Of a stretch of 64,000 nt of DNA, positions 43,760 through 51,000 are shown in pieces. The translations under genes were made by a program, and so were the position numbers. The stretch lies in the NCBI RefSeq assembly GCF_003627055.1, contig NZ_CP032624.1, forward strand, positions 1,178,001-1,242,000, given 5' to 3'. Below the pieces are notes generated by a model. That model was not told where the DNA came from. It made no database searches and saw only the letters and a list, made by a program, of their open reading frames with translations. Source of the stretch: Gryllotalpicola protaetiae (lineage in GTDB: Bacteria; Actinomycetota; Actinomycetes; Actinomycetales; Microbacteriaceae). The stretch's first letter is position 1; each line of letters begins with the position of its first letter.

Positions 43760-45054
43760 ATCGCTGCTCCGTGCTGTGACATCCAGGGGGCCGGGTTGAT
43801 CTGCACGCCGTTCTGACGCACCTCGAAGTGCAGGTGGCATCCAGTCGAGTTGCCTGTGGAGCCCACGTGCCCGATCACCTGCCCCGCGCTGACGTGCTGA
43901 CCGGCCGACACGACGATGCCCCCGTTGATGTTGTGACCGTATGCCGTACCGATGCCGCCGCCGTTGTCGAGCAGGATGAAGTTGCCGTACCCGCCGTTCC
44001 AGCCGGCATACGTGACCGTTCCGGCGTGCGCCGCGTGGATCGGCGTGCCGCACGCGGCGCCGATGTCGTCGCCCTCGTGGTACGTCGTGCAGCCGGCGCA
44101 CGGCGCTGGCCGTGCACCGAACGGCGAGGTGATCGCACCCTTGACCGGCACCGCCCACCCCTGCGCACCGACCTTGCCGGCCTGCGCGGCGGCGGCAGCG
44201 GCGGCAGCTGCAGCTGCCGCGCGCGCGGCGGCGGCGCGCGCCTCGACACCCGCCTGGTAGTCGGCGACGGTCTGCGTCGTCGTGTCCTTGAGAGCGGCGA
44301 GCATCGTGTTCAGCTCGTCGCTGTGCGCCTGCTCGGCGTCCACGGCCTGCTGCGCGGCGGCCGATGCCTGCTGCGCGGCCGTCAGCGCCGCCTGCGCCTG
44401 CTGCTGCAGTCGCGTGCGCTCGTCGAGCGCCGACTTCGCCTGGTCGGACGCCGCCTTCGCCGTGTTCTTCTTCTGCTGCGCCTCGGCCCACAGGTTCGAG
44501 GTGGACTCGGTGAGCTTGGTCATGGTGCCGAGGTCGTCGAGCAGGGCGCCCGGGTCGCTTCCGCTGCCCTTCGTGCTCGAGAACAGCAGCGAGACCGTCA
44601 TGTTGTGGCCGCCCGAGCGGTACAGCTGGGCGGCGACCCGGCCTGCGCGCGTGCTGGCCGTGTCTGCCTCGGTGGTCAGCTGGTCGGACTCATTCTTGAG
44701 CCCCTGGTACTTCTGGTCGGCGGCGAACAGCGCGTCCTGCGCGTCGGCGAGCTTCTGCCCGGCGGCCTGGGCCGCGGCCTGAGCCTGCTGCGACTGCGTC
44801 TGCAGCGTCTTCAGAAGCGCCGTGACCTCGTCGACCTTCGCCTGTGCGGACGCCTGATTGGCCTTCGCCGCCTGCACATCCGCCCAGGTCGGGTACTGGT
44901 CGGCCCAGGCGGGCGGCGGCGCGGCGATCGCGCCGCTGACGATCAGGGCGACGGATGCCGCAAGCACCCCTGCCGCCCATGCAGCCCGCCCCCGTGCGCG
45001 CCGATTCAGGCGCAGACTCGAGGCGCCGCGGGGCGGCGTCAGCTGCATCGCCAT
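43756..45054 (-). CDS. M23 family metallopeptidase with N-terminal coiled coil
   Basis: A 432-residue secreted murein hydrolase or EnvC-like activator. AAGGAG sits just before ATG 45054. The signal peptide (AAWAAGVLAASVALIVSG) is followed by a long Ala/Gln-rich coiled coil (about 40-290) starting YPTWADVQAAKANQAS. The C-terminal M23 domain has ITSPFGARPAPCAGCTTYHEGDDIG, containing the His and Asp zinc ligands, GYGNFILLDNGGGI, and GCHLHFEV with the HxH. Four zinc-site residues are present, so it is likely active. It is followed by its paralogue, the NlpC/P60 gene, with a 4-nt overlap. Confidence 0.9.
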   Translation of the reverse strand: MAMQLTPPRGASSLRLNRRARGRAAWAAGVLAASVALIVSGAIAAPPPAWADQYPTWADVQAAKANQASAQAKVDEVTALLKTLQTQSQQAQAAAQAAGQKLADAQDALFAADQKYQGLKNESDQLTTEADTASTRAGRVAAQLYRSGGHNMTVSLLFSSTKGSGSDPGALLDDLGTMTKLTESTSNLWAEAQQKKNTAKAASDQAKSALDERTRLQQQAQAALTAAQQASAAAQQAVDAEQAHSDELNTMLAALKDTTTQTVADYQAGVEARAAAARAAAAAAAAAAAAQAGKVGAQGWAVPVKGAITSPFGARPAPCAGCTTYHEGDDIGAACGTPIHAAHAGTVTYAGWNGGYGNFILLDNGGGIGTAYGHNINGGIVVSAGQHVSAGQVIGHVGSTGNSTGCHLHFEVRQNGVQINPAPWMSQHGAAI

Positions 45055-45223
45055 GCGTCTCCTTGGTGGTCGGGGGTGAGCATGTCGTCTCGAACGTAAC
45101 CTCGGTGCGGGCATCCGTCTCGGGTAACACGCCCGAGTGTCGCGAACCGGCCGTGCCGATTTGGCCAGCCGCACGCGCTCACGTATGCTTGGTCCTCGGT
45201 AGTCATGCGGGAAACCGCGCGAC

Positions 45224-45296
45224 GGCCCCATCGTTTAGTGGCCTAGGACGCCGCCCTTTCACGGCGGTAGCACGGGTTCGAATCCCGTTGGGGTCA
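45224..45296 (+). tRNA. tRNA-Glu (UUC)
   Basis: 73-nt cloverleaf. Acceptor GGCCCCA pairs with TGGGGTC (one G-U), discriminator A. The anticodon loop is CTTTCAC, anticodon TTC, on a CCGCC/GGCGG stem. The T-arm is CGGG-TTCGAAT-CCCG. CCA is not encoded. Confidence 0.95.
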
Positions 45297-45323
45297 CAAT
45301 GACGACCAAACACAAATACACAT

Positions 45324-45397
45324 GGCCCTGTAGCGCAGTTGGTTAGCGTGCCGCCCTGTCACGGCGGAGGTCGCGGGTTCAAGTCCCGTCAGGGTCG
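45324..45397 (+). tRNA. tRNA-Asp (GUC)
   Basis: 74-nt cloverleaf. Acceptor GGCCCTG pairs with CAGGGTC, discriminator G. The anticodon loop CTGTCAC gives GTC, on the same CCGCC/GGCGG stem as tRNA-Glu. T-arm GCGGG-TTCAAGT-CCCGT. It lies 27 nt after tRNA-Glu, probably in one transcript. Confidence 0.95.
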
Positions 45398-45409
45398 CGG
45401 AGATGAAAG

Positions 45410-45433
45410 GCCCCATCGAGAGGTGGGGCTTTT
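45410..45433 (+). terminator. Rho-independent terminator after tRNA-Asp
   Basis: GCCCCATC/GGTGGGGC (one G-T pair) with loop GAGA is followed by TTTT at 45430-45433. It lies 12 nt after tRNA-Asp and before tRNA-Phe, so tRNA-Phe probably has its own promoter or is read by escape. Confidence 0.85.
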
Positions 45434-45442
45434 CTTCCGAAT

Positions 45443-45518
45443 GGCTCTGTAGCTCAGTTGGTAGAGCGCACGACTGAAAATCGTGAGGTCACGGGATCGA
45501 CGCCCGTCGGAGCCACCA
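45443..45518 (+). tRNA. tRNA-Phe (GAA), CCA encoded
   Basis: 76 nt including an encoded CCA. Acceptor GGCTCTG pairs with CGGAGCC (one G-T), discriminator A. The anticodon loop has GAA with an ACGAC/TCGTG-type stem. The T-loop reads ATCGACG rather than the standard TTCGAAT, so position 54 is A. It is the last gene before the compositional shift and is a plausible island integration site. Confidence 0.92.
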
Positions 45519-45822
45519 CTCAAAGACACGGATCAGGTTCGTCCGATCCACCGCTTCGTTTCTCGGCTAGGCCTGTTGGGTCCAGGCCATTCTTGGGACA
45601 GTTCTGCGGCCGGACGCGTCCTTGCACTTGGCCCCGAGACCTTACCGACCCCGCAGCCGAGAGCCTGGTCCAGCATGACCCCGGCACACTCTCGGGCACG
45701 AGTGCGCGCAGGGTGACAATCTGCTCCACCGTCCACGCCGTGCTGTGGGGCGACCAGATCGTAGGAGTCGGCCGCCTTATGGAGTTGGCCGCGCGTAGAG
45801 AGATGCGAACGACACGGCCGGG
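45519..45822. other. 304-nt stretch after tRNA-Phe without a recognised gene
   Basis: No reading frame here has a convincing start, ribosome site or protein pattern. It lies directly after the tRNA-Phe CCA end, where integrated elements usually leave an attL or decayed integrase. I could not find a repeat of the tRNA 3' end elsewhere in the window. Confidence 0.6.
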
Positions 45823-46977
45823 TCACACGACCGGGCTTCCGACCTGCCGTTGCGCGATCATGGGGCACTCGAACGGATCCTGGTGTCCCAGTCCGATCTT
45901 GTCGATGTATTCCGCGACGCTGCGAAAGGCAGCACGCACACCGGTTTGCGTGTAGGGCACGTCGCGCTGCATGCAGAACGCCTCGACGAGGGGCGCGGCA
46001 TGGCGCAACTGTGGGCGCGCCATGGAGGGAAAGAGGTGATGCTCGATCTGGTAGTTGAGCCCGCCCATGGTGAAGGAAGTCAACTGGCCGCCGCGGATGT
46101 TGCGGCCGGTGACGACCTGTCGGCGGAAGAAGTCCAGCTTGAGGTCCTTCGGCACGATCGGCATGCCCATGTGGTTGATGGCGAACACGGCGCCGAGGTG
46201 GAAGCCGAAGACGGCGAGTTGGATGCCGAGGAACGCGGCGGCGCGGCCGGGGGTGAGCACGAGAAAGGCCAGTCCGGCGAAGCCGCCGAGGCGGATGAGG
46301 ATGAGGCCGATCTCGATGCTGCGGTGCGGAACGCTCGTGCGCGCGCACAGCCGCTGGAAGCTCCAGATGTGTAGAAGGATGCCCTGGAAGAACAGGAATG
46401 GGAAGAATCCGACGCTCTGATGATCGAGCGTCCAGGCGACCGCGCGGCTGCGTCCGCGCAGCCGGGTGAACGAGTTGGGTCGGACGACGGGGATGTCGAT
46501 GTCGGGGTCGTAGCCCACCCGGTTCGGGTTGGCGTGGTGACGATTGTGCTTGTTGTTCCACCAGCCGACGCTCATGCCGACGAAGAGGTTGCCGATGACC
46601 AGGCTGGCCCAGTTGTTCCAATGCCCAGACTGAAAGACCTGGCGGTGGGCGGCGTCATGGCCGAGGAAGGCCGCCTGGGTGAACACGAATGCGAAGGCGC
46701 CAGCGATCACCATCTGCCACCAGCTGTCGCCGACCCGGACGAATAGCATCACAAGGGCGGCAAGCGCCGCGGTGATCAGCCAGAACTTTGTCCAGTAATA
46801 GCCGCGGCGGCGGCGCAACAAGCCTGCTGCGCGAATCTTCTCGGATAGCTCGGCGAAATCGGTGCTCTGCCGAGGTTGGCCGGCCCTGTCGGAGGGCCGT
46901 CCTGTGGTTCGGATGGGACCGGGCCGGGTCGGCGGCGGTGACTGGTTGTTGCCAGTTGTGATGGCAGCGTCGGCCAT
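45823..46977 (-). CDS. membrane fatty acid (acyl-CoA) desaturase
   Basis: A di-iron integral membrane desaturase, 384 residues. Three His boxes: HDAAH, HNRHH, and QIEHH in GGLNYQIEHHLFPSM. Four hydrophobic segments, including WLITAALAALVMLFV and FFPFLFFQGILLHIW. The QxxHH third box is typical of front-end and DesA3-like desaturases, which act on phospholipid- or CoA-bound chains; position of the double bond is unknown. It needs ferredoxin or a reductase, which are not adjacent. AGGAG 10 nt upstream supports ATG 46977. Likely adjusts membrane fluidity in step with the envelope-stress genes upstream. Confidence 0.9.
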   Translation of the reverse strand: MADAAITTGNNQSPPPTRPGPIRTTGRPSDRAGQPRQSTDFAELSEKIRAAGLLRRRRGYYWTKFWLITAALAALVMLFVRVGDSWWQMVIAGAFAFVFTQAAFLGHDAAHRQVFQSGHWNNWASLVIGNLFVGMSVGWWNNKHNRHHANPNRVGYDPDIDIPVVRPNSFTRLRGRSRAVAWTLDHQSVGFFPFLFFQGILLHIWSFQRLCARTSVPHRSIEIGLILIRLGGFAGLAFLVLTPGRAAAFLGIQLAVFGFHLGAVFAINHMGMPIVPKDLKLDFFRRQVVTGRNIRGGQLTSFTMGGLNYQIEHHLFPSMARPQLRHAAPLVEAFCMQRDVPYTQTGVRAAFRSVAEYIDKIGLGHQDPFECPMIAQRQVGSPVV

Positions 46978-47165
46978 GCTGTTCTGTCTCCTGCGTCGTT
47001 CGGTCACTTCTCTGAGACCTGCGCGGTATGGGACTCGACCGCACGGGTGTGAAGTGGGATTGCTATGGCGGGAACTGCGCAGAAGTCGCGCGCCCCGCGC
47101 GTATTCTGCGGCTCCGGATCGGCGAACCTTGATCGGGCATCGCCTCTGAGTCGGTGCGGATGTGG

Positions 47166-47330
47166 TCAGGCCTTGCGACGGCCTGTGGCGAGGCGGACGA
47201 TCCAGACGACCAGGGCGATGACCAGAAGGACGATTCCGACCCAGAGCAGCCAGTGAATGGTCGCGACGAAGCCGCCGGTGATGAGAAGGACGATCGCGAT
47301 GATCGCGATGAGGAGGAGAAGGAGGTTCAT
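47166..47330 (-). CDS. small two-segment membrane protein (lmo0937-like)
   Basis: A 54-residue hydrophobic protein: MNLLLLLIAIIAIVLLITGG, then a second segment LLWVGIVLLVIALVVWIV and a basic tail ATGRRKA. Two segments of this length and spacing are typical of small lmo0937/DUF5670-type proteins, often induced with envelope-stress genes; the assignment is tentative. ATG 47330 has GAAAGG 10 nt upstream. It is the last gene of the Asp23-type group. Confidence 0.65.
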   Translation of the reverse strand: MNLLLLLIAIIAIVLLITGGFVATIHWLLWVGIVLLVIALVVWIVRLATGRRKA

Positions 47331-47368
47331 GAGGGTCGTGCCTTTCACGTGGCGATTCGGGTGCGGCG

Positions 47369-47719
47369 TTAGGCGCGTCTGGACGTGATCACGCCGACAA
47401 CGAACGCTGCGATGACGACGCCCGCTGCGATCAGCGCGGTCCGGGCTGGGTGGCTCTTCACGTTGCGGGCCGCTTTGTCGCCGATCTCGGCGACCGTCTT
47501 GACGGCGTAGCCCAGGCCTGTCGACACGCCTTGCTGTGCGGTGTCGACCGCGTTGTTGGCTGTGTCGCGTGCGGAGTCAAGTGCGCCGGAGGCTGCCTCG
47601 GATGCTTTGCCGACGAGATCAGAGGCGGCGCTGCCGACCGTGTTCACCGCCTCGCGCGCATGTTCGGCGGCGCTATTGATGGGGTTCGGCGGCGTGTAGT
47701 TGTCGCTCATGGCGGTCAT
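47369..47719 (-). CDS. YqjD/DUF883-like membrane-anchored helical protein
   Basis: A 116-residue protein of soluble amphipathic helices with an Ala/Asp-rich repeat (AREAVNTVGSAASDLVGKAS; ALDSARDTANNAVDTAQQ), ending in RTALIAAGVVIAAFVVGVITS, a C-terminal membrane anchor. This resembles ElaB/YqjD/DUF883 and LEA-like stress proteins. ATG 47719 overlaps the stop of the next gene upstream by 4 nt; an alternative ATG is at 47710. Confidence 0.65.
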   Translation of the reverse strand: MTAMSDNYTPPNPINSAAEHAREAVNTVGSAASDLVGKASEAASGALDSARDTANNAVDTAQQGVSTGLGYAVKTVAEIGDKAARNVKSHPARTALIAAGVVIAAFVVGVITSRRA

Positions 47720-47934
47720 CGTCCGATCTGCTTGGCATGCTTGGTGGCCGATGCGACGGCCTTGTGTGCGCGTTTGAGGGCGCGGTTGCGGGCTTTCCTG
47801 ACCTGCGGGTCGTGCCGGACCGCGTCGACGGCGGCTTTGATCTCCAGGTAGCGGCCCCGGCCGGCTTTCGCGCCGTAAGAGTAGGCGGCCAGGGCGAGGA
47901 CGCCGAGACCGAGCCAGGTGACGAACTTGTGCAT
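47716..47934 (-). CDS. small basic membrane protein
   Basis: A 72-residue protein: one N-terminal membrane segment (FVTWLGLGVLALAAYSYGAK) followed by a very basic helix (RKARNRALKRAHKAVASATKH). This kind of protein is often found beside Asp23 genes in actinobacteria but has no assigned function. GAAAGAAGAG lies upstream of ATG 47934. It overlaps the YqjD-like gene by 4 nt. Confidence 0.65.
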   Translation of the reverse strand: MHKFVTWLGLGVLALAAYSYGAKAGRGRYLEIKAAVDAVRHDPQVRKARNRALKRAHKAVASATKHAKQIGR

Positions 47935-47966
47935 GTTGTCTCTTCTTTCGGTGGGTGGGATGACGG

Positions 47967-48581
47967 TTATCGGGTGCGCGAGACGCGGGTTCGGCGGACA
48001 AGGCTGGAGCGAAAGCCGCCGCTGATCTGGATCAGGGCCGGGATCTGCCGTCCGAGGAGGGTGTCCAGCGCAGCCAGTGTGTGCTCGACCTGCTGGGCGA
48101 GTTGCCGCGGCGACTCGCCTCGGCGGCAGGTGACTGAGATCTTGAGCACGGTCGTCCCGCGGACGTCGTAGGTCGAGATGTGGGAGGCGAGGATCTCGGC
48201 TCGGTCGTCGAGGTCATGCTGGATCGCTTGTTCTGCGACGCCGGCGCCGATGACGGTGGATCCGCTGGAGGTGGTGTCCTCGCGCAGGAGGACGTCGTAG
48301 TGGCCGTGGCCTTGGCGAAAGATGAAAGCCAGGAGAAGCACGACGATCAGCACGAGGGCAGCGACGACAAGAATCCATCCCCAGCTGGTTCCGGTTCCGA
48401 ACAGCGGGGTGGTCCTGAACCAGCCCGTGATGCCTCCGTGAATCCGCGGCGCAGCGGTGCGGTAGCCGTCGCGGACCCCTGGGGCAGTCGCGATTGCGAT
48501 GAGCGCAGCACCGACCAGGAGCGTCAGCAATCCGATCACGATGACCACGGCCCGGTTCAGGGCGCGGTTGGTGTTGTTCAT
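47967..48581 (-). CDS. AmaP-like alkaline shock membrane-anchor protein
   Basis: A 204-residue protein with two N-terminal membrane segments (about 11-32, NRAVVIVIGLLTLLVGAALIA region, and 67-90, WGWILVVAALVLIVVLLLAF), then a C-terminal soluble domain with an Asp23-like pattern (YDVRGTTVLKISVTCRRGESPRQLAQQVEHTL). In Firmicutes, AmaP anchors Asp23 to the membrane. The ATG at 48581 overlaps the preceding gene's stop by 4 nt. A longer reading upstream is a shadow of the neighbouring gene. Confidence 0.7.
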   Translation of the reverse strand: MNNTNRALNRAVVIVIGLLTLLVGAALIAIATAPGVRDGYRTAAPRIHGGITGWFRTTPLFGTGTSWGWILVVAALVLIVVLLLAFIFRQGHGHYDVLLREDTTSSGSTVIGAGVAEQAIQHDLDDRAEILASHISTYDVRGTTVLKISVTCRRGESPRQLAQQVEHTLAALDTLLGRQIPALIQISGGFRSSLVRRTRVSRTR

Positions 48582-49162
48582 CTCCCGACCCTCCCCTTCG
48601 CGTTGATGACGACCGAGGCGCGTATCGGCGGGTACAGTTCCAGTCCGGTCAGCTGTTCCTGCACGGCGCGTTCGACGGCGCCGCGTTGGACGGGCGTTCC
48701 GCTCGTGGGGGTCAGGCGCACGATCGCGTGGCGTGCCGACACGCTGACGACGGTGTTGTCCGGGTGCACGTTCCCCGCGTGCGCGGCGTGGCGCGCGAGG
48801 GCGGACGCGATGACCTCGTTGTCCACAAGGACCGCCGCGCGGCCGGAGGGTAGCTGATGGCGGGCGCGACGGCCCTGAGTAAGTGCGCCGATGAGCAGCA
48901 GGAGGCCGACGAGCGCCAGGAGAACACCGATCGTGACCGGAGCCGTGATCGGGGTCGACCCCAGCCTGCTGAGCGCAGTGAGCTGGTCCTGCGGTGCCGC
49001 CAGGAGCGCTCGACGATTCAGCAACATCAGGATGATCTCGGTGCCGACGTACAGGCACAGCAAGATCACCCCGATAGCGACGGCAATGGCCAGGACCGCG
49101 CGTGATGAATGCGTTTCGCGACGGAGGATCCGCCGATACGGGTAGGGAGCTGGCGCGCTCAT
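48578..49162 (-). CDS. DUF6286-like membrane protein of the Asp23 cluster
   Basis: A 194-residue protein: basic N-terminus, two membrane segments (AVLAIAVAIGVILLCLYVGTE region; ITAPVTIGVLLALVGLLLLI), then a C-terminal domain AVLVDNEVIASALARHAAHAG, VVSVSARHAIVRLTPTSGTP. The C-terminal strands and the spacing resemble the DUF6286 partners found in actinobacterial Asp23 operons; the name is tentative. It is linked to both neighbours by 4-nt ATGA overlaps. Confidence 0.65.
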   Translation of the reverse strand: MSAPAPYPYRRILRRETHSSRAVLAIAVAIGVILLCLYVGTEIILMLLNRRALLAAPQDQLTALSRLGSTPITAPVTIGVLLALVGLLLLIGALTQGRRARHQLPSGRAAVLVDNEVIASALARHAAHAGNVHPDNTVVSVSARHAIVRLTPTSGTPVQRGAVERAVQEQLTGLELYPPIRASVVINAKGRVGR

Positions 49163-49551
49163 GTGACCCTCTTCTCCCGATGGACCTCGATGCCGGTCAA
49201 TTCGACCGTGATGTGCGCGATCTCAGCGCCGGTGAGGGCGGTGACTCGCGCATTGATGGTCTTCTGCCCGTTGGCTGCCTGCTGGAGCACGGTTCCGCCG
49301 CTCGTCTCAACGACGGCCGACACCTGCTTCACCCGTTCGAGGGACACGATCCGAATGGGTGTGCGAACCCGCATCGCGAGGAGCCCATCGCGGTCGGAAA
49401 GATCCACGTGCACCGTCCGCGCTGCGACACCGAAGGTGTCTGCGGTCACGGCGGCGACCACCCGGTCCAAGGCACGCGGCACGATCGTGGTGCGCCCGCG
49501 ACCGGTGCTCGTACCCGGGTCCACGACCGGTGCGGCGGCAGCGAGGCTCAT
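49159..49551 (-). CDS. Asp23/Gls24-like protein
   Basis: A 130-residue soluble protein with the Asp23/Gls24 pattern of alternating strands and helices: IVPRALDRVVAAVTADTFGV (normally IxxxVxxxIAxxAAxEVxGV), then VHVDLSDRDGLLAMRVRTPIRI and VTALTGAEIAHITVELTGIEV. More divergent from the classic family than the 145-residue protein at the head of the chain. It overlaps both neighbours by 4 nt. Confidence 0.65.
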   Translation of the reverse strand: MSLAAAAPVVDPGTSTGRGRTTIVPRALDRVVAAVTADTFGVAARTVHVDLSDRDGLLAMRVRTPIRIVSLERVKQVSAVVETSGGTVLQQAANGQKTINARVTALTGAEIAHITVELTGIEVHREKRVT

Positions 49552-49742
49552 GATGAGGTGCGCTTGCCGCGGAAGGTGTCAACGAGTGAGCGCATGTCGA
49601 GCTTCCCGTCGATGATCCGGCCGACGAGCGCGCCCAGGATCATCGCGATGGCCGCGAAGAAGAACGCCCAGAACCCGAGTGCGAACCAGACGACGGCGAG
49701 GATCGCACCGACGAAGATCCCGACCTTGGTGGCGCTGATCAC
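49548..49742 (-). CDS. DUF2273-like small membrane protein
   Basis: A 64-residue protein with two close hydrophobic segments (KVGIFVGAILAVVWFALGFW; FFFAAIAMILGALVGRIIDG), the glycine-rich second segment followed by a basic tail. This is the size and pattern of the DUF2273 proteins that sit beside Asp23 and AmaP. It overlaps both neighbours by 4 nt. Confidence 0.75.
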   Translation of the reverse strand: MISATKVGIFVGAILAVVWFALGFWAFFFAAIAMILGALVGRIIDGKLDMRSLVDTFRGKRTSS

Positions 49743-50176
49743 TGGATCCGCGCCCCAATGCCACTGCCGGTGTCAGCCGTGTCGTCGTCGGAGGGGATGT
49801 GCACATCGTTGACGGTGATGTTCACCTCGGTCACGTCCATCCCCACCAGGGTCTGAATCGCGGTCGTCACAGCGGCGCGGACTCGTTCAGCGACATCCTG
49901 GAGGGCCACGGGATAGTCGGCGACCAAGGTCACGTCGACCGCAACCTGCTTCTCGCCCACCTCCACACTGATGCCCTGTCCGAGATCGGTGGTATTGATC
50001 GCGTCGCGGATCGCACCGAATGCGCGAGCAGCTCCACCGCCGAGCGCATGCACGCCGGGAACTTCGCGGGCGGCGATGCCCGCAACCTTGGCGATGACGC
50101 CGTCGTTGATGACGGTCGTGCCGGATTCGGTCGTTGAGATGGTAGCGGTGACGGGGGTGACGGTTGCATTCGCCAT
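49739..50176 (-). CDS. Asp23/Gls24 family envelope stress response protein
   Basis: A 145-residue soluble protein matching Asp23/Gls24: GVIAKVAGIAAREVPGVHALGG, the conserved first helix and loop; ISVEVGEKQVAVDVTLVADYP; DVAERVRAAVTTAIQTLVGMDVTEVNITVNDVHI (in parts), the C-terminal helix and strand. Asp23 proteins line the inner membrane in Firmicutes through AmaP and respond to alkaline or envelope stress. It heads a chain of five genes, each overlapping the next by 4 nt, and lies divergent from the ECF sigma gene. Confidence 0.88.
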   Translation of the reverse strand: MANATVTPVTATISTTESGTTVINDGVIAKVAGIAAREVPGVHALGGGAARAFGAIRDAINTTDLGQGISVEVGEKQVAVDVTLVADYPVALQDVAERVRAAVTTAIQTLVGMDVTEVNITVNDVHIPSDDDTADTGSGIGARIQ

Positions 50177-50239
50177 GAGGCGGTCTCTCTTTCCTTCGCT
50201 GTTGTTGGGGAGACCCGATCGAGGCTCCTACTAGTGAGA

Positions 50240-50264
50240 CGTGACCCGGAGTGCATTCGTCACG
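50240..50264. promoter_or_regulatory. inverted repeat in the Asp23/sigma divergent gap
   Basis: CGTGAC-N13-GTCACG lies in the 227-nt gap between the Asp23 operon and the sigma factor gene, close to the Asp23 start. It could be a regulator site for either direction. I see no clear sigma-70 -35/-10 pair in this gap. Confidence 0.35.
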
Positions 50265-50403
50265 GAATAGGCTGAAAGAACTTCGGCGAGGGCTCGGCGG
50301 CGCCGCACTGTGAGCAACTGGGTAATCGCTGGAGATCCCATGCCGTCGCGTGAACAGGGCGGCATCCTTGTTCCGTCGATGCTGGCGGGCGGAAGGTGTA
50401 ACG

Positions 50404-51000
50404 GTGAAGGACGAGAGCCACGCCCAGTCCCACCTCGACGGCCTGAGACCCAAGGACTCGCTCGCGGAAGCGCACGACCGTGTGGTCGCCGGCCGTGCCG
50501 CCGACGGCGACCCACGCGCGTTCGAGGTCCTGGTGCGCCGGTACAGCACCCTGATGCGCGTCTACGCCCGAAGTATCCTCGGCACCAACGATGAAGTCGA
50601 CGACGTGGTGCAGGAAGCGTTCGTCACCGCATGGCAGCAGCTGGAATTGCTGGAGGACCCGGGAGCCGTCAAAGGCTGGCTGATGCGAATCGTGAGCCGA
50701 CGCAGCATCGACCGGCTTCGCGCCCGCCACGAGCACGAGGACATCATCGACTACGACCCACCCGCCGAGGCGGCGGCGTCGCCAGCTCAGGTGGCGCAAG
50801 CCCGGTCCCTTGCCGACGCTGTGGGAGCGGCCCTCGCCTCCCTGCCCGCCGGGCAGCGACGTTGTTGGCTCTTGAAGGAAGTGGCCGAGTACAGTTACCG
50901 AGAGATCGCTGCCGACTTGGAGATCCCCGAGAGCACGGTCCGCGGGTTGATCTCCCGGGCTCGAGTGAACATGGCACGAGAAATGCAGGCCTGGCGATGA
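50404..51000 (+). CDS. ECF-type RNA polymerase sigma factor
   Basis: A 198-residue ECF (group 4) sigma factor. Region 2 includes FEVLVRRYSTLMRVYARSIL and DEVDDVVQEAFVTAWQQL; region 4 includes LPAGQRRCWLLKEVAEYSYREIAADLEIPESTVRGLISRARVNM (in parts), the HTH that reads the -35. No long C-terminal extension. The GTG at 50404 has GGAAGG about 9 nt upstream; an in-frame GTG at 50350 lacks one. It overlaps the next gene by 4 nt. Divergent from the Asp23 operon and so likely to control it and itself. Confidence 0.9.
   Translation: MKDESHAQSHLDGLRPKDSLAEAHDRVVAGRAADGDPRAFEVLVRRYSTLMRVYARSILGTNDEVDDVVQEAFVTAWQQLELLEDPGAVKGWLMRIVSRRSIDRLRARHEHEDIIDYDPPAEAAASPAQVAQARSLADAVGAALASLPAGQRRCWLLKEVAEYSYREIAADLEIPESTVRGLISRARVNMAREMQAWR

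Noticed and set aside
45533-46621. Minus-strand frame reaching from the tRNA-Phe side into the desaturase gene
   Set aside because: It is out of frame with the desaturase, which has all three His boxes, and its composition (His/Arg/Pro-rich) is that of a shadow.
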